A stretch of 64,000 nt of DNA, from positions 1-64,000 of the forward strand of contig CABUQW010000001.1 of assembly GCA_902493895.1 (NCBI GenBank), written 5' to 3'. Made by a program: the position numbers and the translations under genes. Positions 1 to 9,347 of this stretch are shown here, one piece after another (the first letter of the stretch is position 1; every line of letters begins with the position of its first letter). The notes under the pieces were generated by a model. That model searched no databases. It saw nothing but the letters and a program-made list of their open reading frames with translations, and was not told the DNA's origin. Source of the DNA: an uncultured Collinsella sp. (GTDB lineage Bacteria > Actinomycetota > Coriobacteriia > Coriobacteriales > Coriobacteriaceae).

Positions 1-438
1 CACGCGCTGGTATACGGCGGGTCCAAATCGGGCCTGATGGGTGCGCTCGCCGATAGCGTACTCGATACTGGCGGACACGTGACGGGTGTTGAGCCGAGCT
101 TTTTTATCGAGGCCGAGTTTCAACATGACGGTATCGACGACCTCATCGTGACGAGTGATATGGCCGAGCGCAAAGCCAAGATGATTGAGCTTGGTGATGC
201 GTTCATTGCCTTTCCCGGCGGGACGGGCACGCTCGAGGAGATTGCCGAGGTCATGTCCGCGGTGTCGTTGGGGCACCTGAGTGCTCCGTGCATCTTGTAT
301 AACCTGGACGGTTACTACAACGACCTCAAGGCGCTGCTCGGGCACATGATTGATAAAGGGCTTTCGAGCCCGAGGCGCCAGCACGGCATCTACTTTGCCG
401 ACGATTTGCGCGAGATTGTCTCGATTATCAACGGATGA
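1..438 (+). CDS. LOG family protein (TIGR00730-like), 5' partial
   Basis: The reading frame is open from base 1, so the N-terminus lies upstream of the window; 145 residues remain. LOG-family enzymes are Rossmann-fold nucleoside 5'-monophosphate phosphoribohydrolases, first known for releasing cytokinin bases; their bacterial substrate is often unknown. Visible motifs are GGSKSGLMG near the cut end, a MAERKAKM segment, and the diagnostic PGGTGTLEE nucleotide-binding/catalytic loop. The C-terminal helix runs to a stop at 436-438. The gene is followed by 125 bases with no clear terminator before the channel gene. Assignment to the family is secure; the physiological substrate is not. Confidence 0.9.
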   Translation, partial: HALVYGGSKSGLMGALADSVLDTGGHVTGVEPSFFIEAEFQHDGIDDLIVTSDMAERKAKMIELGDAFIAFPGGTGTLEEIAEVMSAVSLGHLSAPCILYNLDGYYNDLKALLGHMIDKGLSSPRRQHGIYFADDLREIVSIING

Positions 439-563
439 GTCTTGAGCCTGTCCCGCTATGGCTCCCAATGGTGCCGTTTGCGGCGCAGACGGTTGGCTCG
501 TTCGGGCAAGGCTCGCTCTACAATAAAACATAACTATGTCGACTTTGACCGCGGGAGGACCCG

Positions 564-1868
564 ATGGATAACCTTGCCAAACCCACAAACCGCGCGCTGT
601 TTTTAGTTAGCGTTGCTGTGACCGGTGCGTTCGCAGGTGCCGCGGTCTGGCTGTTCTTTTTTGCGATGGAGCACGGTATCGACTATCTGTGGACCGAGAT
701 TCCGCACGCGCTGGGCGTCGCTTCGCCCGAGCTCGCCAGCGGCCCGTTTGGCTTTTTGCCGTACCCGTTTTTCGTCTGCCTGCTGGGCGGCCTGTTAATC
801 GGTCTGTACGAAAAGATGACGGGCACCAAGACCGATGACCTTAACCAGGTCATGGCCAAGGTCAAACAGGATGGGTGCTACCCCTACGACAATCTGGGCA
901 AGCTGTCGATTGCGGCGCTGCTGCCGTTGCTGTTTGGCGGCAGCATTGGACCGGAGGCCGGCCTGACCGGCGTTATCGCCGGTCTGTGCAGCTGGGTCGG
1001 CGACCGCATGCGTCGCTTTGGCGCCGAGTTTAGGGAGCTCACGTTGCTGGGCACCCAGGCTGCCCTGACGGCGCTCTTTACCGCGCCCGTCTTTGGCTTT
1101 GTAGCACCGCTTGCCGGTAGCGCCGACGGCCAGGGCGAAGACGCCGACGATGAGTCCGCGTCCGGCGAGATCACCATCAAGCTGCCCAAGGTGCAAAAGA
1201 CCGTGGTCTATGGCATCGCGATTGCCGGCGGTCTGGGCACCTACCTGCTGCTTGGCCAGCTTGTGGGCGGCGGCATGGGCATGCCCAGGTTCGAGTCCGC
1301 CGAGGTGGGCAACCTGGAACTTGCCTGGCTCATTCCGCTGGCGTTGGTCGGCACCGTTTGCGGCTGGCTGTACTTTGTCTCCGAGCACGCAAGCGAGGCG
1401 CTGTCTCATGCAATAGGGGAGCGTCCTGTCGTCAAAGCCATGCTGGCCGGTCTGGCGCTCGCCATCTGCGGCACGGTCCTGCCCTACACCATGTTTGCCG
1501 GCGAGACCCAGGCCGACGTGCTCATGGAAACCTACCTGACCATTCCCGCCGGTGTGCTCATTGCGACCGGTCTGGTCAAGGCCATGCTAACCCCTGCCCT
1601 CATCAACCTGGGCTGGCGCGGCGGCCACTTCTTCCCGGTTATCTTCTCGGGCGTAAGCCTGGGCTATGGCCTTGCTATCCTCACCGGCGCAGATCCGGTC
1701 TTTTGCGTCGCCGTCTGCACGGCATCGACGATGGGTGCGGTCATGCGCCAGCCGGTCATGGTCGTGGGCCTGCTGCTCATGTGCTTCCCACTCAAAGGTA
1801 TCGTCTGCATGATCATCGCCGCCGTTATCGCTTCCGGCATTCCGCTGCCCAAGCCGCTGCGCAAGTAG
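564..1868 (+). CDS. ClC-type chloride channel/antiporter family protein
   Basis: A 434-residue polytopic membrane protein with about ten hydrophobic segments. ClC proteins are dimeric Cl- channels or Cl-/H+ antiporters of the inner membrane. The ClC signature loop appears as GGSIGPEAG near residue 125 in place of the classical GREGP, and the second pore motif as GWRGGHFFP near residue 350. The altered first motif resembles the YfeO-like branch, where the gating glutamate is not at the usual place. A hydrophilic acidic stretch rich in D and E (residues 190-205) interrupts the middle. The start follows GGGAGG seven bases upstream. The ion and coupling are not predictable from sequence. Confidence 0.88.
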   Translation: MDNLAKPTNRALFLVSVAVTGAFAGAAVWLFFFAMEHGIDYLWTEIPHALGVASPELASGPFGFLPYPFFVCLLGGLLIGLYEKMTGTKTDDLNQVMAKVKQDGCYPYDNLGKLSIAALLPLLFGGSIGPEAGLTGVIAGLCSWVGDRMRRFGAEFRELTLLGTQAALTALFTAPVFGFVAPLAGSADGQGEDADDESASGEITIKLPKVQKTVVYGIAIAGGLGTYLLLGQLVGGGMGMPRFESAEVGNLELAWLIPLALVGTVCGWLYFVSEHASEALSHAIGERPVVKAMLAGLALAICGTVLPYTMFAGETQADVLMETYLTIPAGVLIATGLVKAMLTPALINLGWRGGHFFPVIFSGVSLGYGLAILTGADPVFCVAVCTASTMGAVMRQPVMVVGLLLMCFPLKGIVCMIIAAVIASGIPLPKPLRK

Positions 1869-1903
1869 CGCGGTTTTTCACGAGTCAATTCCAGGGGTAC
1901 GAG

Positions 1904-2695
1904 ATGATCCTGTACTTTAGTGCGACAGGGAACAGCGAGCATGTGGCGCGTCGCATTGCAGCGGCGACAAGCGACAAAGTTATGTCGATTGAGCGCTTTG
2001 ATGCCGAGATCCTTCACCTTGCTGTGATGGAAGGCCCCTGTCGGCTGGGGTTTGTCGCCCCGGTATACGCCTGGGGCTTGCCGACGCCAATGATCGAGTT
2101 TTTGAAGACTGTCGACCTATCGGTTGCTGCCGGCACAAAGGGCGGCGAGCGCCCCTATACGTTCTATGTCTCGACATATGGTTCGACGACCGGGCAATCG
2201 GCCAAGTTCGCCCGCGATCTGCTACACGAGCGTGGGCTCGAGTTAGATGCGGCGATGAGCGTCAAGATGCCCGATACCTGGACGCCTGTTTTCGACCTGT
2301 CTGACCCTCAAAAGGTTGAGGGTATCAATAGGGCTGCCGAGGCGCAGATTGATGCCGTGATCGAGGCGGTGCGGGCGCGCCGCACGGGCAACATGATGCG
2401 CCATCGCGTGCCTCTGTTTGCATCGTGCGCGTATCACGCAATTGGGCTGCCGCGCATGCAACAGACGAGCAAGTTTGCTGTCGATGCCGATCGCTGCATC
2501 GGCTGCGGCCTGTGTGCCAAGCGCTGCCCCATGGCGACGATCGAGATGCGCGACGGCCTTCCCGTCTGGACAAAGCCGGAGTGCGCAGCCTGCCTTCGTT
2601 GCCTGCACTGTTGTCCCAAATTTGCCATCTCGCACGGTAAGCGCACGGCATCCCACGGTCAGTACAGGCATCCCAAGCCAGGTGTGAGGATGTAG
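1904..2695 (+). CDS. EFR1 family ferredoxin (flavodoxin-like plus 2x[4Fe-4S])
   Basis: A 263-residue cytoplasmic electron-transfer protein. The N-terminal ~160 residues are flavodoxin-like, opening with an FMN phosphate loop (YFSATGNSEH). The C-terminal part has two ferredoxin-type motifs, CIGCGLCAKRCP and CAACLRCLHCCP, each able to hold a [4Fe-4S] cluster. This order is the EFR1 architecture common in anaerobes; the redox partner is unknown. An upstream in-frame extension to 1358 runs through the channel gene and is rejected. ATG 1904 lies 35 bases after the channel stop, so the two genes may be cotranscribed. Confidence 0.88.
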   Translation: MILYFSATGNSEHVARRIAAATSDKVMSIERFDAEILHLAVMEGPCRLGFVAPVYAWGLPTPMIEFLKTVDLSVAAGTKGGERPYTFYVSTYGSTTGQSAKFARDLLHERGLELDAAMSVKMPDTWTPVFDLSDPQKVEGINRAAEAQIDAVIEAVRARRTGNMMRHRVPLFASCAYHAIGLPRMQQTSKFAVDADRCIGCGLCAKRCPMATIEMRDGLPVWTKPECAACLRCLHCCPKFAISHGKRTASHGQYRHPKPGVRM

Positions 2696-2710
2696 CGGCC
2701 GCTGGCCGCG

Positions 2711-3586
2711 CTACTTCCAAACCGCGAGCGCCGCAGTGCCCAAGACGATGAGGGCGAGACCGATGGCGCTGCGTCGCGAGAGTTTTTCGTTGAATGCCAG
2801 GCGCGCAAATAGTACCGATACGACAATCGATAGTTTGTCGACCTGCACCACGACGCTCACCTGGCCTGCGGCGATGGCATAGTAATAGAGCAGCCACGAT
2901 GCTCCGGTCGCGATGCCCGATGCCGCGAGAAATACGAGTTCGTAGCGGTCTACGTGCACGGCTTGGCCCATCTTGCCTTTAGCTGCCACGATTGCCCATG
3001 CCATAACCAGTACCACGCAGGTGCGGATTGCCGTGGCCAGGTTTGACTCGACGCCTTCGATGCCAACCTTGGCGAGGATGGACGCGAGCGCCGCGAACAC
3101 GGCGGCGCCGAGGGCGTAAGCGAGCCAGGTCCGGTCTTGCTGCTGCTCGGGTCCGGTGGATTGCTGCTTCTCGATCATTAAAAACGTGCCGAGGGTAATG
3201 ACGGCGGTTCCCCCGAGCTTAACCGCAAGGTTGCTCGTCTCACCAAAAAGCGCGATGGCGATCAGCGCGGCGAGCACGGTGCTCATCTTGTCAACCGGTA
3301 CGACCTTATTTACGTCTCCGATGCTCAGCGCCTTAAAGTAACAGATCCACGAAGCTCCGGTAGCGAGTCCCGAGAGGACGAGAAAGAGCCAGGATCTGGG
3401 TTCGATGCCGCCAATGGTTCCAATGGATCCAGAAATACCCGCCATTGCCCAGGCGAAAACGAGCACCACGCAGGTGCGAATGGCCGTCGCGACACCGGAG
3501 TCGGTCTGCTTGATACCGCATTTGGCCAAGATGGATGTGATGCCGGCAAAGAATGCTGACGCAAATGCTGCGACGACCCACGACAC
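2711..3586 (-). CDS. EamA/DMT family transporter
   Basis: 291 residues with about ten transmembrane segments in two tandem EamA repeats. The halves visibly resemble each other: SILAKCGIKQTDSGVATAI in the first and SILAKVGIEGVESNLATAI in the second, each followed by RTCVVLV. Drug/metabolite transporters export or import small metabolites through the cytoplasmic membrane; the substrate cannot be inferred. The stop lies 15 bases from the convergent ferredoxin stop. It follows the ABC permease gene on the same strand after 68 bases and may be read from the GntR promoter, but this is inference. Confidence 0.85.
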   Translation of the reverse strand: MSWVVAAFASAFFAGITSILAKCGIKQTDSGVATAIRTCVVLVFAWAMAGISGSIGTIGGIEPRSWLFLVLSGLATGASWICYFKALSIGDVNKVVPVDKMSTVLAALIAIALFGETSNLAVKLGGTAVITLGTFLMIEKQQSTGPEQQQDRTWLAYALGAAVFAALASILAKVGIEGVESNLATAIRTCVVLVMAWAIVAAKGKMGQAVHVDRYELVFLAASGIATGASWLLYYYAIAAGQVSVVVQVDKLSIVVSVLFARLAFNEKLSRRSAIGLALIVLGTAALAVWK

Positions 3587-3654
3587 GGGTGCGGTGCCTC
3601 CTCAAAAAAGACCACGCCAGATCTATGGCGCATGTCCGATGATACCGCGCTTGC

Positions 3655-4356
3655 CTATAGGTTGCGTGCCCGGTAGACCTTGGTGCTGGTGGCACAGCTG
3701 ACAACGCCAAGAACGACCGTTGCCAGCGCGACGGCACCACACAGACAACCGAGGACGGCAGAATCGGGATTCGTCCCTGCAATCGACATGAGCTGGTTGC
3801 TGATGGGGTTGAATGAGTTTAGCGTGACCATGATAAGGCACATGTATAGGGCGTACAGACCAACGGATAGGCGTTGCGCCTTCATGTGTTCAAATCGAAA
3901 GAACAGAGGCAGTACCAAAAACACCGCCATGAGGGAGAAAAGCATCGTTATTGCCGAGGCGATTGCGGTCTCAAAGACGGTCTCTCCCGTGGAGGGGATA
4001 CCCACGCTGTTTAAGATCGGGATGGCGACGATACTCAACAGCACGGCCGCGCACGCCATGATGACCGAGAAAAAAGTGATGCACAGGTAGCGTGCGCTGA
4101 CGATGTCTTTGCGTGAGATGGGCAGCGTTGCCCGATAGCGCTCCCATCCGTTTTGGTTGTCGAGCCCGGCGAGCGACGTCATGGCCATGATAGGCGACAT
4201 GGCACTGATTGCGAAGGCGCCGGCGGCGCTCATGTCGGAATCACCATTCGATGCCCTGACGGCGGTCAGCACGACGAAGATGAACAGGCCGACACCTGCG
4301 ATGCTCGGGACGAGCGTGCGAACGATGGCAAGCTCGGACATAATGGCGCGTTTCAT
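3655..4356 (-). CDS. ABC-2 type transporter permease
   Basis: 233 residues with about six hydrophobic segments and no ATPase motif, consistent with the membrane subunit of an ABC-2 exporter such as YtrC/YtrD-type or bacteriocin/antibiotic exporters. Its ATG overlaps the stop of the upstream ATPase gene by four bases (4353-4356), indicating translational coupling and a shared complex. The region after the first helix carries MTSLAGLDNQNGWERYRATL, resembling the 'E..' segment of ABC-2 permeases that act with BcrA-like ATPases. The exported substrate is unknown. Confidence 0.82.
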   Translation of the reverse strand: MKRAIMSELAIVRTLVPSIAGVGLFIFVVLTAVRASNGDSDMSAAGAFAISAMSPIMAMTSLAGLDNQNGWERYRATLPISRKDIVSARYLCITFFSVIMACAAVLLSIVAIPILNSVGIPSTGETVFETAIASAITMLFSLMAVFLVLPLFFRFEHMKAQRLSVGLYALYMCLIMVTLNSFNPISNQLMSIAGTNPDSAVLGCLCGAVALATVVLGVVSCATSTKVYRARNL

Positions 4357-5234
4357 TTCAAAGCCCCTTTCAGCATGAAGCGAAGATAGTCATCAATGGT
4401 TGCCCGATCGCAGGGAATCTCGGGGAAGGCCTCGAGCACTTCGCGGTGGTTGGGCACGAGCACGTCCACGCTGTAGGCGTGGCGGGCGGCGCGGGTGCCT
4501 TCGACGCAAGCCATGAGCTCGGCGGCCTGTGCCTGGGTGCAGTGGGCGATGCCGGCGCGGTCGGTAATGTCCTCGCGTGGCAGGTCAAACACAATCGAGC
4601 CGTTATCGATGCAGATGACGCGGTCGGCAGCATGATCGAGATCAGACGTAATGTGGCTCGAGAGCAGCACGCTGCGCTGGCCGTCGGCGACAAAGGCGAG
4701 CAGCTCATCGAGCAGTTCCTCGCGTGCCATGGGATCGAGGCCCGCGGTGGCTTCGTCCAAAACGAGCAGCTTGGCATGGTGGCTGAGCGCGCAGGCGAGC
4801 TGCAGCTTCATACCCATGCCGCGGGAGAGGTCCTTGACCTTTGTCTTGGGATCGAGGTCAAATCGGTTGATGAATCCGGCGAACGTTTCGCGGTCCCACG
4901 TGGGGTACGCCGGGCCTACGAGCGCCTCGATCTGGCCGACCTTGAGCGTGGAGGGGAAGGGGCATGTGTCCAGCACGAGGCCGATGCGAGAGCGCAGGTG
5001 GCGTTGCGACTCATCGGGCGCGTCGGTGCCACAGCGCTGCCCAAACAGGTGCACCTCGCCGGCATCGAGCTTTATAAGACCAAGCGTGGCGCGAATGGTC
5101 GTCGTCTTGCCGGCGCCGTTTGCGCCCACAAAGCCAACAATTTGGCCGGGCTCCACGGCCAACGTGACGCCACGTAGCGAAAAGCGGTCGCTCACGCGGC
5201 GTGAGATGCTTTTGAGTTCTAGCAAGTTTTGCAT
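4353..5234 (-). CDS. ABC transporter ATP-binding protein
   Basis: 293 residues. It has a Walker A loop (GANGAGKTTT, ~residues 37-46), a variant ABC signature (DLSRGMGMKLQLA) and a Walker B with catalytic glutamate (LLVLDEATAGLDP), plus an H-loop histidine in LSSH. It is the cytoplasmic ATPase energising the permease encoded by the overlapping downstream gene. The C-terminal ~80 residues form a small extra domain as in BcrA/YtrB-type proteins. It lies 23 bases after the GntR gene, so all three genes form one operon, a layout known from YtrA-regulated cell-envelope-stress exporters. Confidence 0.92.
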   Translation of the reverse strand: MQNLLELKSISRRVSDRFSLRGVTLAVEPGQIVGFVGANGAGKTTTIRATLGLIKLDAGEVHLFGQRCGTDAPDESQRHLRSRIGLVLDTCPFPSTLKVGQIEALVGPAYPTWDRETFAGFINRFDLDPKTKVKDLSRGMGMKLQLACALSHHAKLLVLDEATAGLDPMAREELLDELLAFVADGQRSVLLSSHITSDLDHAADRVICIDNGSIVFDLPREDITDRAGIAHCTQAQAAELMACVEGTRAARHAYSVDVLVPNHREVLEAFPEIPCDRATIDDYLRFMLKGALK

Positions 5235-5257
5235 GGCATAGCCTTTCTTGCAGATGG

Positions 5258-5638
5258 TTACTGCATGGTTTCGGGGGCTACCAGGTCGAGCATTTCGTGC
5301 AGTTTATCGCGCGTGACGCCCACGGCTTCGGCTTGCGTTGCTGCCTGTGCGAGCAGCTCTTCGATATGGCAGAGCTGATTTTCGCGCAAGAGTTCTTGGT
5401 TGCCCTCGGCGACAAAACAGCCCTTGCCCTGCACAGTGCAGATAAAGCCGAGTTGCTCCAGGTCGGCGTAGGCGCGCTTGGTGGTGATGACACTCACGCC
5501 AAGATCGCTCGCGAGTGCACGGATGCTGGGGAGTTTGGCTCCCGCAGCAAGCGTGCCCGAAAGGATCAGAGCTTTGACCTGCGAGGTTATCTGCTCGTAG
5601 ATGGGCTTGTCGCTCGAATTGGATAGGATGATGTCCAC
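5258..5638 (-). CDS. GntR family transcriptional regulator (YtrA-type)
   Basis: 126 residues. The N-terminal winged helix-turn-helix contains the YtrA-type opening (PIYEQITSQVKALILSG), a recognition region (LPSIRALASDLGVS) and a short ~45-residue tail, too small for a ligand-binding FadR or UTRA domain. Proteins of this size usually repress a downstream ABC exporter operon and dissociate under envelope stress. Here it is the first gene of exactly such an operon. A perfect inverted repeat (5666-5697) sits just upstream and is the likely autoregulatory site. Confidence 0.9.
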   Translation of the reverse strand: MDIILSNSSDKPIYEQITSQVKALILSGTLAAGAKLPSIRALASDLGVSVITTKRAYADLEQLGFICTVQGKGCFVAEGNQELLRENQLCHIEELLAQAATQAEAVGVTRDKLHEMLDLVAPETMQ

Positions 5639-5665
5639 AGCGGCTCCTTAGCTGATGGGCTACAC

Positions 5666-5697
5666 GTGTATATAACCGGTAAGCACAGTATATACAC
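5666..5697. promoter_or_regulatory. Candidate GntR/YtrA operator palindrome
   Basis: Perfect 9-base arms GTGTATATA (5666-5674) and TATATACAC (5689-5697) separated by 14 bases, starting 28 bases upstream of the GntR start codon. YtrA-subfamily regulators bind GTGTA-N-TACAC-type palindromes, so this fits autorepression of the GntR-ABC operon. Binding is inferred. Confidence 0.7.
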
Positions 5698-5753
5698 ACT
5701 ATGCACAGTTATGCAAGAGGAAATTACGGGGCAGTCCGTCCCTCTACTCATTC

Positions 5754-5970
5754 ATCTCAATCTGTAACGCTAAGACCCGTTTTTGCTGGCTAACTGTTAC
5801 AGATTGAGATCTTATTTGTCTGTCCATTCGTTTGTCTCGATCTGTAACATCTGGAGTTGTTTTTGGCAGCTAACTGTTACAGATTGAGATTTTGGCTGAC
5901 CGCCCTGTGCGTTCATCTCAATCTGTAACATCTGGAGGTCAAAACCCTTCTAGGTGTTATAGATTGAGAC
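5754..5970. repeat. Array of six alternating-orientation 15-bp repeats (three tandem hairpins)
   Basis: This fills most of the 476-base gap between the GntR operon and prfC. The unit ATCTCAATCTGTAAC occurs in forward form at 5754-5768, ~5834-5848 and ~5915-5929 and as its reverse complement at 5796-5810, 5876-5890 and ~5956-5970. Start-to-start distances are 42, 38, 42, 39 and 41 bases. Copy 1 has perfect 15-base arms; copy 2 has one G:T and copy 3 one mismatch. The intervening sequences are 23-27 bases and partly similar between copies (TAACATCTGGAG twice). No gene is visible in this stretch. Confidence 0.85.
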
Positions 5971-6114
5971 AAACCGTCGCGGAACACCGCTGGCATTCCA
6001 CCGTCCGAGCCCCAACTGATGAATTTGTCCTGATAGGCGCCCTATGGCGAGGTTTCGCGGCTACAATAATACGGTTACATCGACGTAATGCACTCAATGC
6101 AAGAAAGGATCCGC

Positions 6115-7728
<1,614 letters not shown>

Positions 7729-7733
7729 CGCAT

Positions 7734-7765
7734 CGGCGCGGTGGCCCTGCGGGGCTGCCGCGCCG
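7734..7765 (+). terminator. Intrinsic terminator after prfC
   Basis: GC-rich inverted repeat with arms 7734-7747 and 7752-7765 (CGGCGCGGtgGCCC type) beginning six bases after the prfC stop and followed by a weak T-containing tail (TTTGCTTG). Confidence 0.6.
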
Positions 7766-7828
7766 TTTGCTTGCCTGATGCCGTGTGAGCGGCTATTATA
7801 CCCACCGTCGTCTCAAGACCGGGGCGTC

Positions 7829-7877
7829 CGAGCAGTTCGGGTCCGATATCCTGCTCGTTAAACCTAAAACCAAAGGA
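7829..7877 (+). promoter_or_regulatory. Candidate preQ1-I-like riboswitch
   Basis: A 7-bp perfect stem CGAGCAG (7829-7835) / CTGCTCG (7851-7857) closes a 15-base loop that begins TTC and ends in C just before the 3' strand. An A-rich tail (TTAAACCTAAAACC) then runs into the ribosome binding site AAAGGAG. Loop bases GGT (7840-7842) can pair with ACC (7869-7871), giving the H-type pseudoknot that overlaps the RBS in class I preQ1 riboswitches. The downstream gene belongs to a queuosine-precursor transporter family, which supports the call independently. Loop length is slightly long, so a covariance-model match is needed. Confidence 0.55.
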
Positions 7878-7884
7878 GTACATA

Positions 7885-8607
7885 ATGATCAAGAAGGTCA
7901 TGGAGGACTACAAGGTCCTGTTGCGGAGCATTCCCGCGGCAACGGTTTCGCTGTTTTTCGTGAGCGTCATCATGATGAACCTGCTGGCCAACAAAGAGCT
8001 TATCAGCCTGCCGTATCTGGCACTCGATTGCGGCTTTGTGGTGAGCTGGGTTTCGTTTTTGTGCCAGGACATGATCTGCAAGCGCTTTGGCGCCAAGGCA
8101 TCCATCAAAATCTCTATCCTCGCGCTGCTGGTCAACCTGGCCGTGAGCCTGTGCTTTTGGGCATGCTCGCTCACGCCCGGTATGTGGGGCGCCTACTACG
8201 ACACCGGCATGATCGAGGTCAACACCGCCCTTAACGCCACCATCGGCGGCACCTGGTACGTGGTGCTGGGCTCTTCGCTGGCAATGCTCGTTTCTGCCGT
8301 GGTTAACTCCACGCTCAACCAGTCGCTCGGCCGCATGCTCAAAAAGAATAACTTTGCGAGCTTCGCCTTCCGCTCCTATGTGTCCACGGGTGTTGGCCAG
8401 TTTATCGACAACTTGGTCTTTGCCATTGTGGTGAGCCACACGTTCTTTGGTTGGACCTGGGTGCAGGTCCTTATGTGCTCGCTGACCGGCGCTGTTGCCG
8501 AGCTGCTGTGCGAGGTTTTCCTGAGCCCCGTGGGCTACAAGGTCGTGCGCGGCTGGGAGCGCGAGAATGTGGGCTCCGAGTACCTCGAGCGCCACGCAAC
8601 CGCCTAA
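7885..8607 (+). CDS. VUT family (YhhQ-like) queuosine precursor transporter
   Basis: 240 residues with about six transmembrane segments. The VUT/YhhQ family imports queuosine precursors (preQ0/preQ1) for tRNA wobble modification. Family features include the early NLLANKELI stretch, a membrane segment followed by QDMICKRFGAKAS, and the STLNQSLGRML...FRSYVSTGVGQFIDNLVF region typical of these proteins. The start follows AAAGGAG at seven bases. The candidate preQ1 riboswitch in its leader fits this role. The next gene starts nine bases later, so an SDR is probably cotranscribed. Confidence 0.85.
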   Translation: MIKKVMEDYKVLLRSIPAATVSLFFVSVIMMNLLANKELISLPYLALDCGFVVSWVSFLCQDMICKRFGAKASIKISILALLVNLAVSLCFWACSLTPGMWGAYYDTGMIEVNTALNATIGGTWYVVLGSSLAMLVSAVVNSTLNQSLGRMLKKNNFASFAFRSYVSTGVGQFIDNLVFAIVVSHTFFGWTWVQVLMCSLTGAVAELLCEVFLSPVGYKVVRGWERENVGSEYLERHATA

Positions 8608-8616
8608 GGAGCAAGT

Positions 8617-9297
8617 ATGCGGGTTTTGATCACGGGCGCTTCGGGCGGTATCGGAGCCGCATGCGTGCAGCGCTTTTTGGACGAGGGCCACGAGGTCGTG
8701 GGCTTTGATCTGCTGCCGGCGGTGATCGAACACGAGCGCTACCGCCATCTGATCGTTGATGTTCGCGAGCCGGACGCGTTTCCAGACGATCTTGAACCCC
8801 AGGTGATCGTGAACGTTGCCGGTACGCAGGATTCGGCTGACGACATCGCCGCCAACCTGTATGGCACCATCAACGTGACCGAGCGCTACGCCTTTGCGGG
8901 GGAGGGGCTTGCCGCCAAGCCGGCGCCGGCTATCAAATCCGTGGTCAATGTGGGGTCGGCGAGCGGGCATACGGGATCGGAGTTTCCTGCCTATGCTGCC
9001 AGCAAGGGCGGCGTTATCGCCTACACCAAGAACCTTGCAAACCGCCTGGCACCGCAGGCCATCGCCAACAGTGTGGACCCGGGCGGCGTTATCACGCCGC
9101 TCAACCGTTGCGTGATGGAAGACGAACACCTGTGGAACCAGATTATGGAGCTCACGCCGCTTAAGCGCTGGGCCACCGCCCAAGAGATCGCCGAGTGGAT
9201 CTACTTTGTGGGCGTGACCAACCGGTTTATGACCGGGCAGAGTCTGCTAATCGATGGCGGCGAGGCCGGCCGCACACAATTTATTTGGCCCGAATAG
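8617..9297 (+). CDS. SDR family NAD(P)-dependent oxidoreductase
   Basis: 226 residues, a classical short-chain dehydrogenase/reductase. It has the TGASGGIG dinucleotide-binding loop at the N-terminus, NVAG in the middle, an active-site serine in VGSASGHTG, and the catalytic YAASK (Tyr-x3-Lys). A C-terminal GGEAG segment closes the substrate pocket. The protein is slightly short for the class (usually ~250). The substrate is unknown. It follows the VUT transporter by nine bases, and a terminator hairpin starts directly after its stop. Confidence 0.9.
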   Translation: MRVLITGASGGIGAACVQRFLDEGHEVVGFDLLPAVIEHERYRHLIVDVREPDAFPDDLEPQVIVNVAGTQDSADDIAANLYGTINVTERYAFAGEGLAAKPAPAIKSVVNVGSASGHTGSEFPAYAASKGGVIAYTKNLANRLAPQAIANSVDPGGVITPLNRCVMEDEHLWNQIMELTPLKRWATAQEIAEWIYFVGVTNRFMTGQSLLIDGGEAGRTQFIWPE

Positions 9298-9334
9298 AAA
9301 ACGCGCCCGATGGAAAGCCGTCGGGTGCGTTTTT
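9298..9334 (+). terminator. Intrinsic terminator after the SDR gene
   Basis: Arms AAAACGCGCCCGA (9298-9310) and TCGGGTGCGTTTT (9321-9333), one G:U pair, directly followed by T residues. It can act in both directions and also serves the convergent ung gene. Confidence 0.85.
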
Positions 9335-9347
9335 GATGTATCGACTT

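Noticed and set aside
5754..5970. CRISPR array
   Set aside because: The repeats alternate in orientation and are only 15 bases, and no cas gene is near.
7864..9183. 439-residue minus-strand ORF opposite VUT and SDR genes
   Set aside because: Spans two real genes and a spacer on the opposite strand; shadow.
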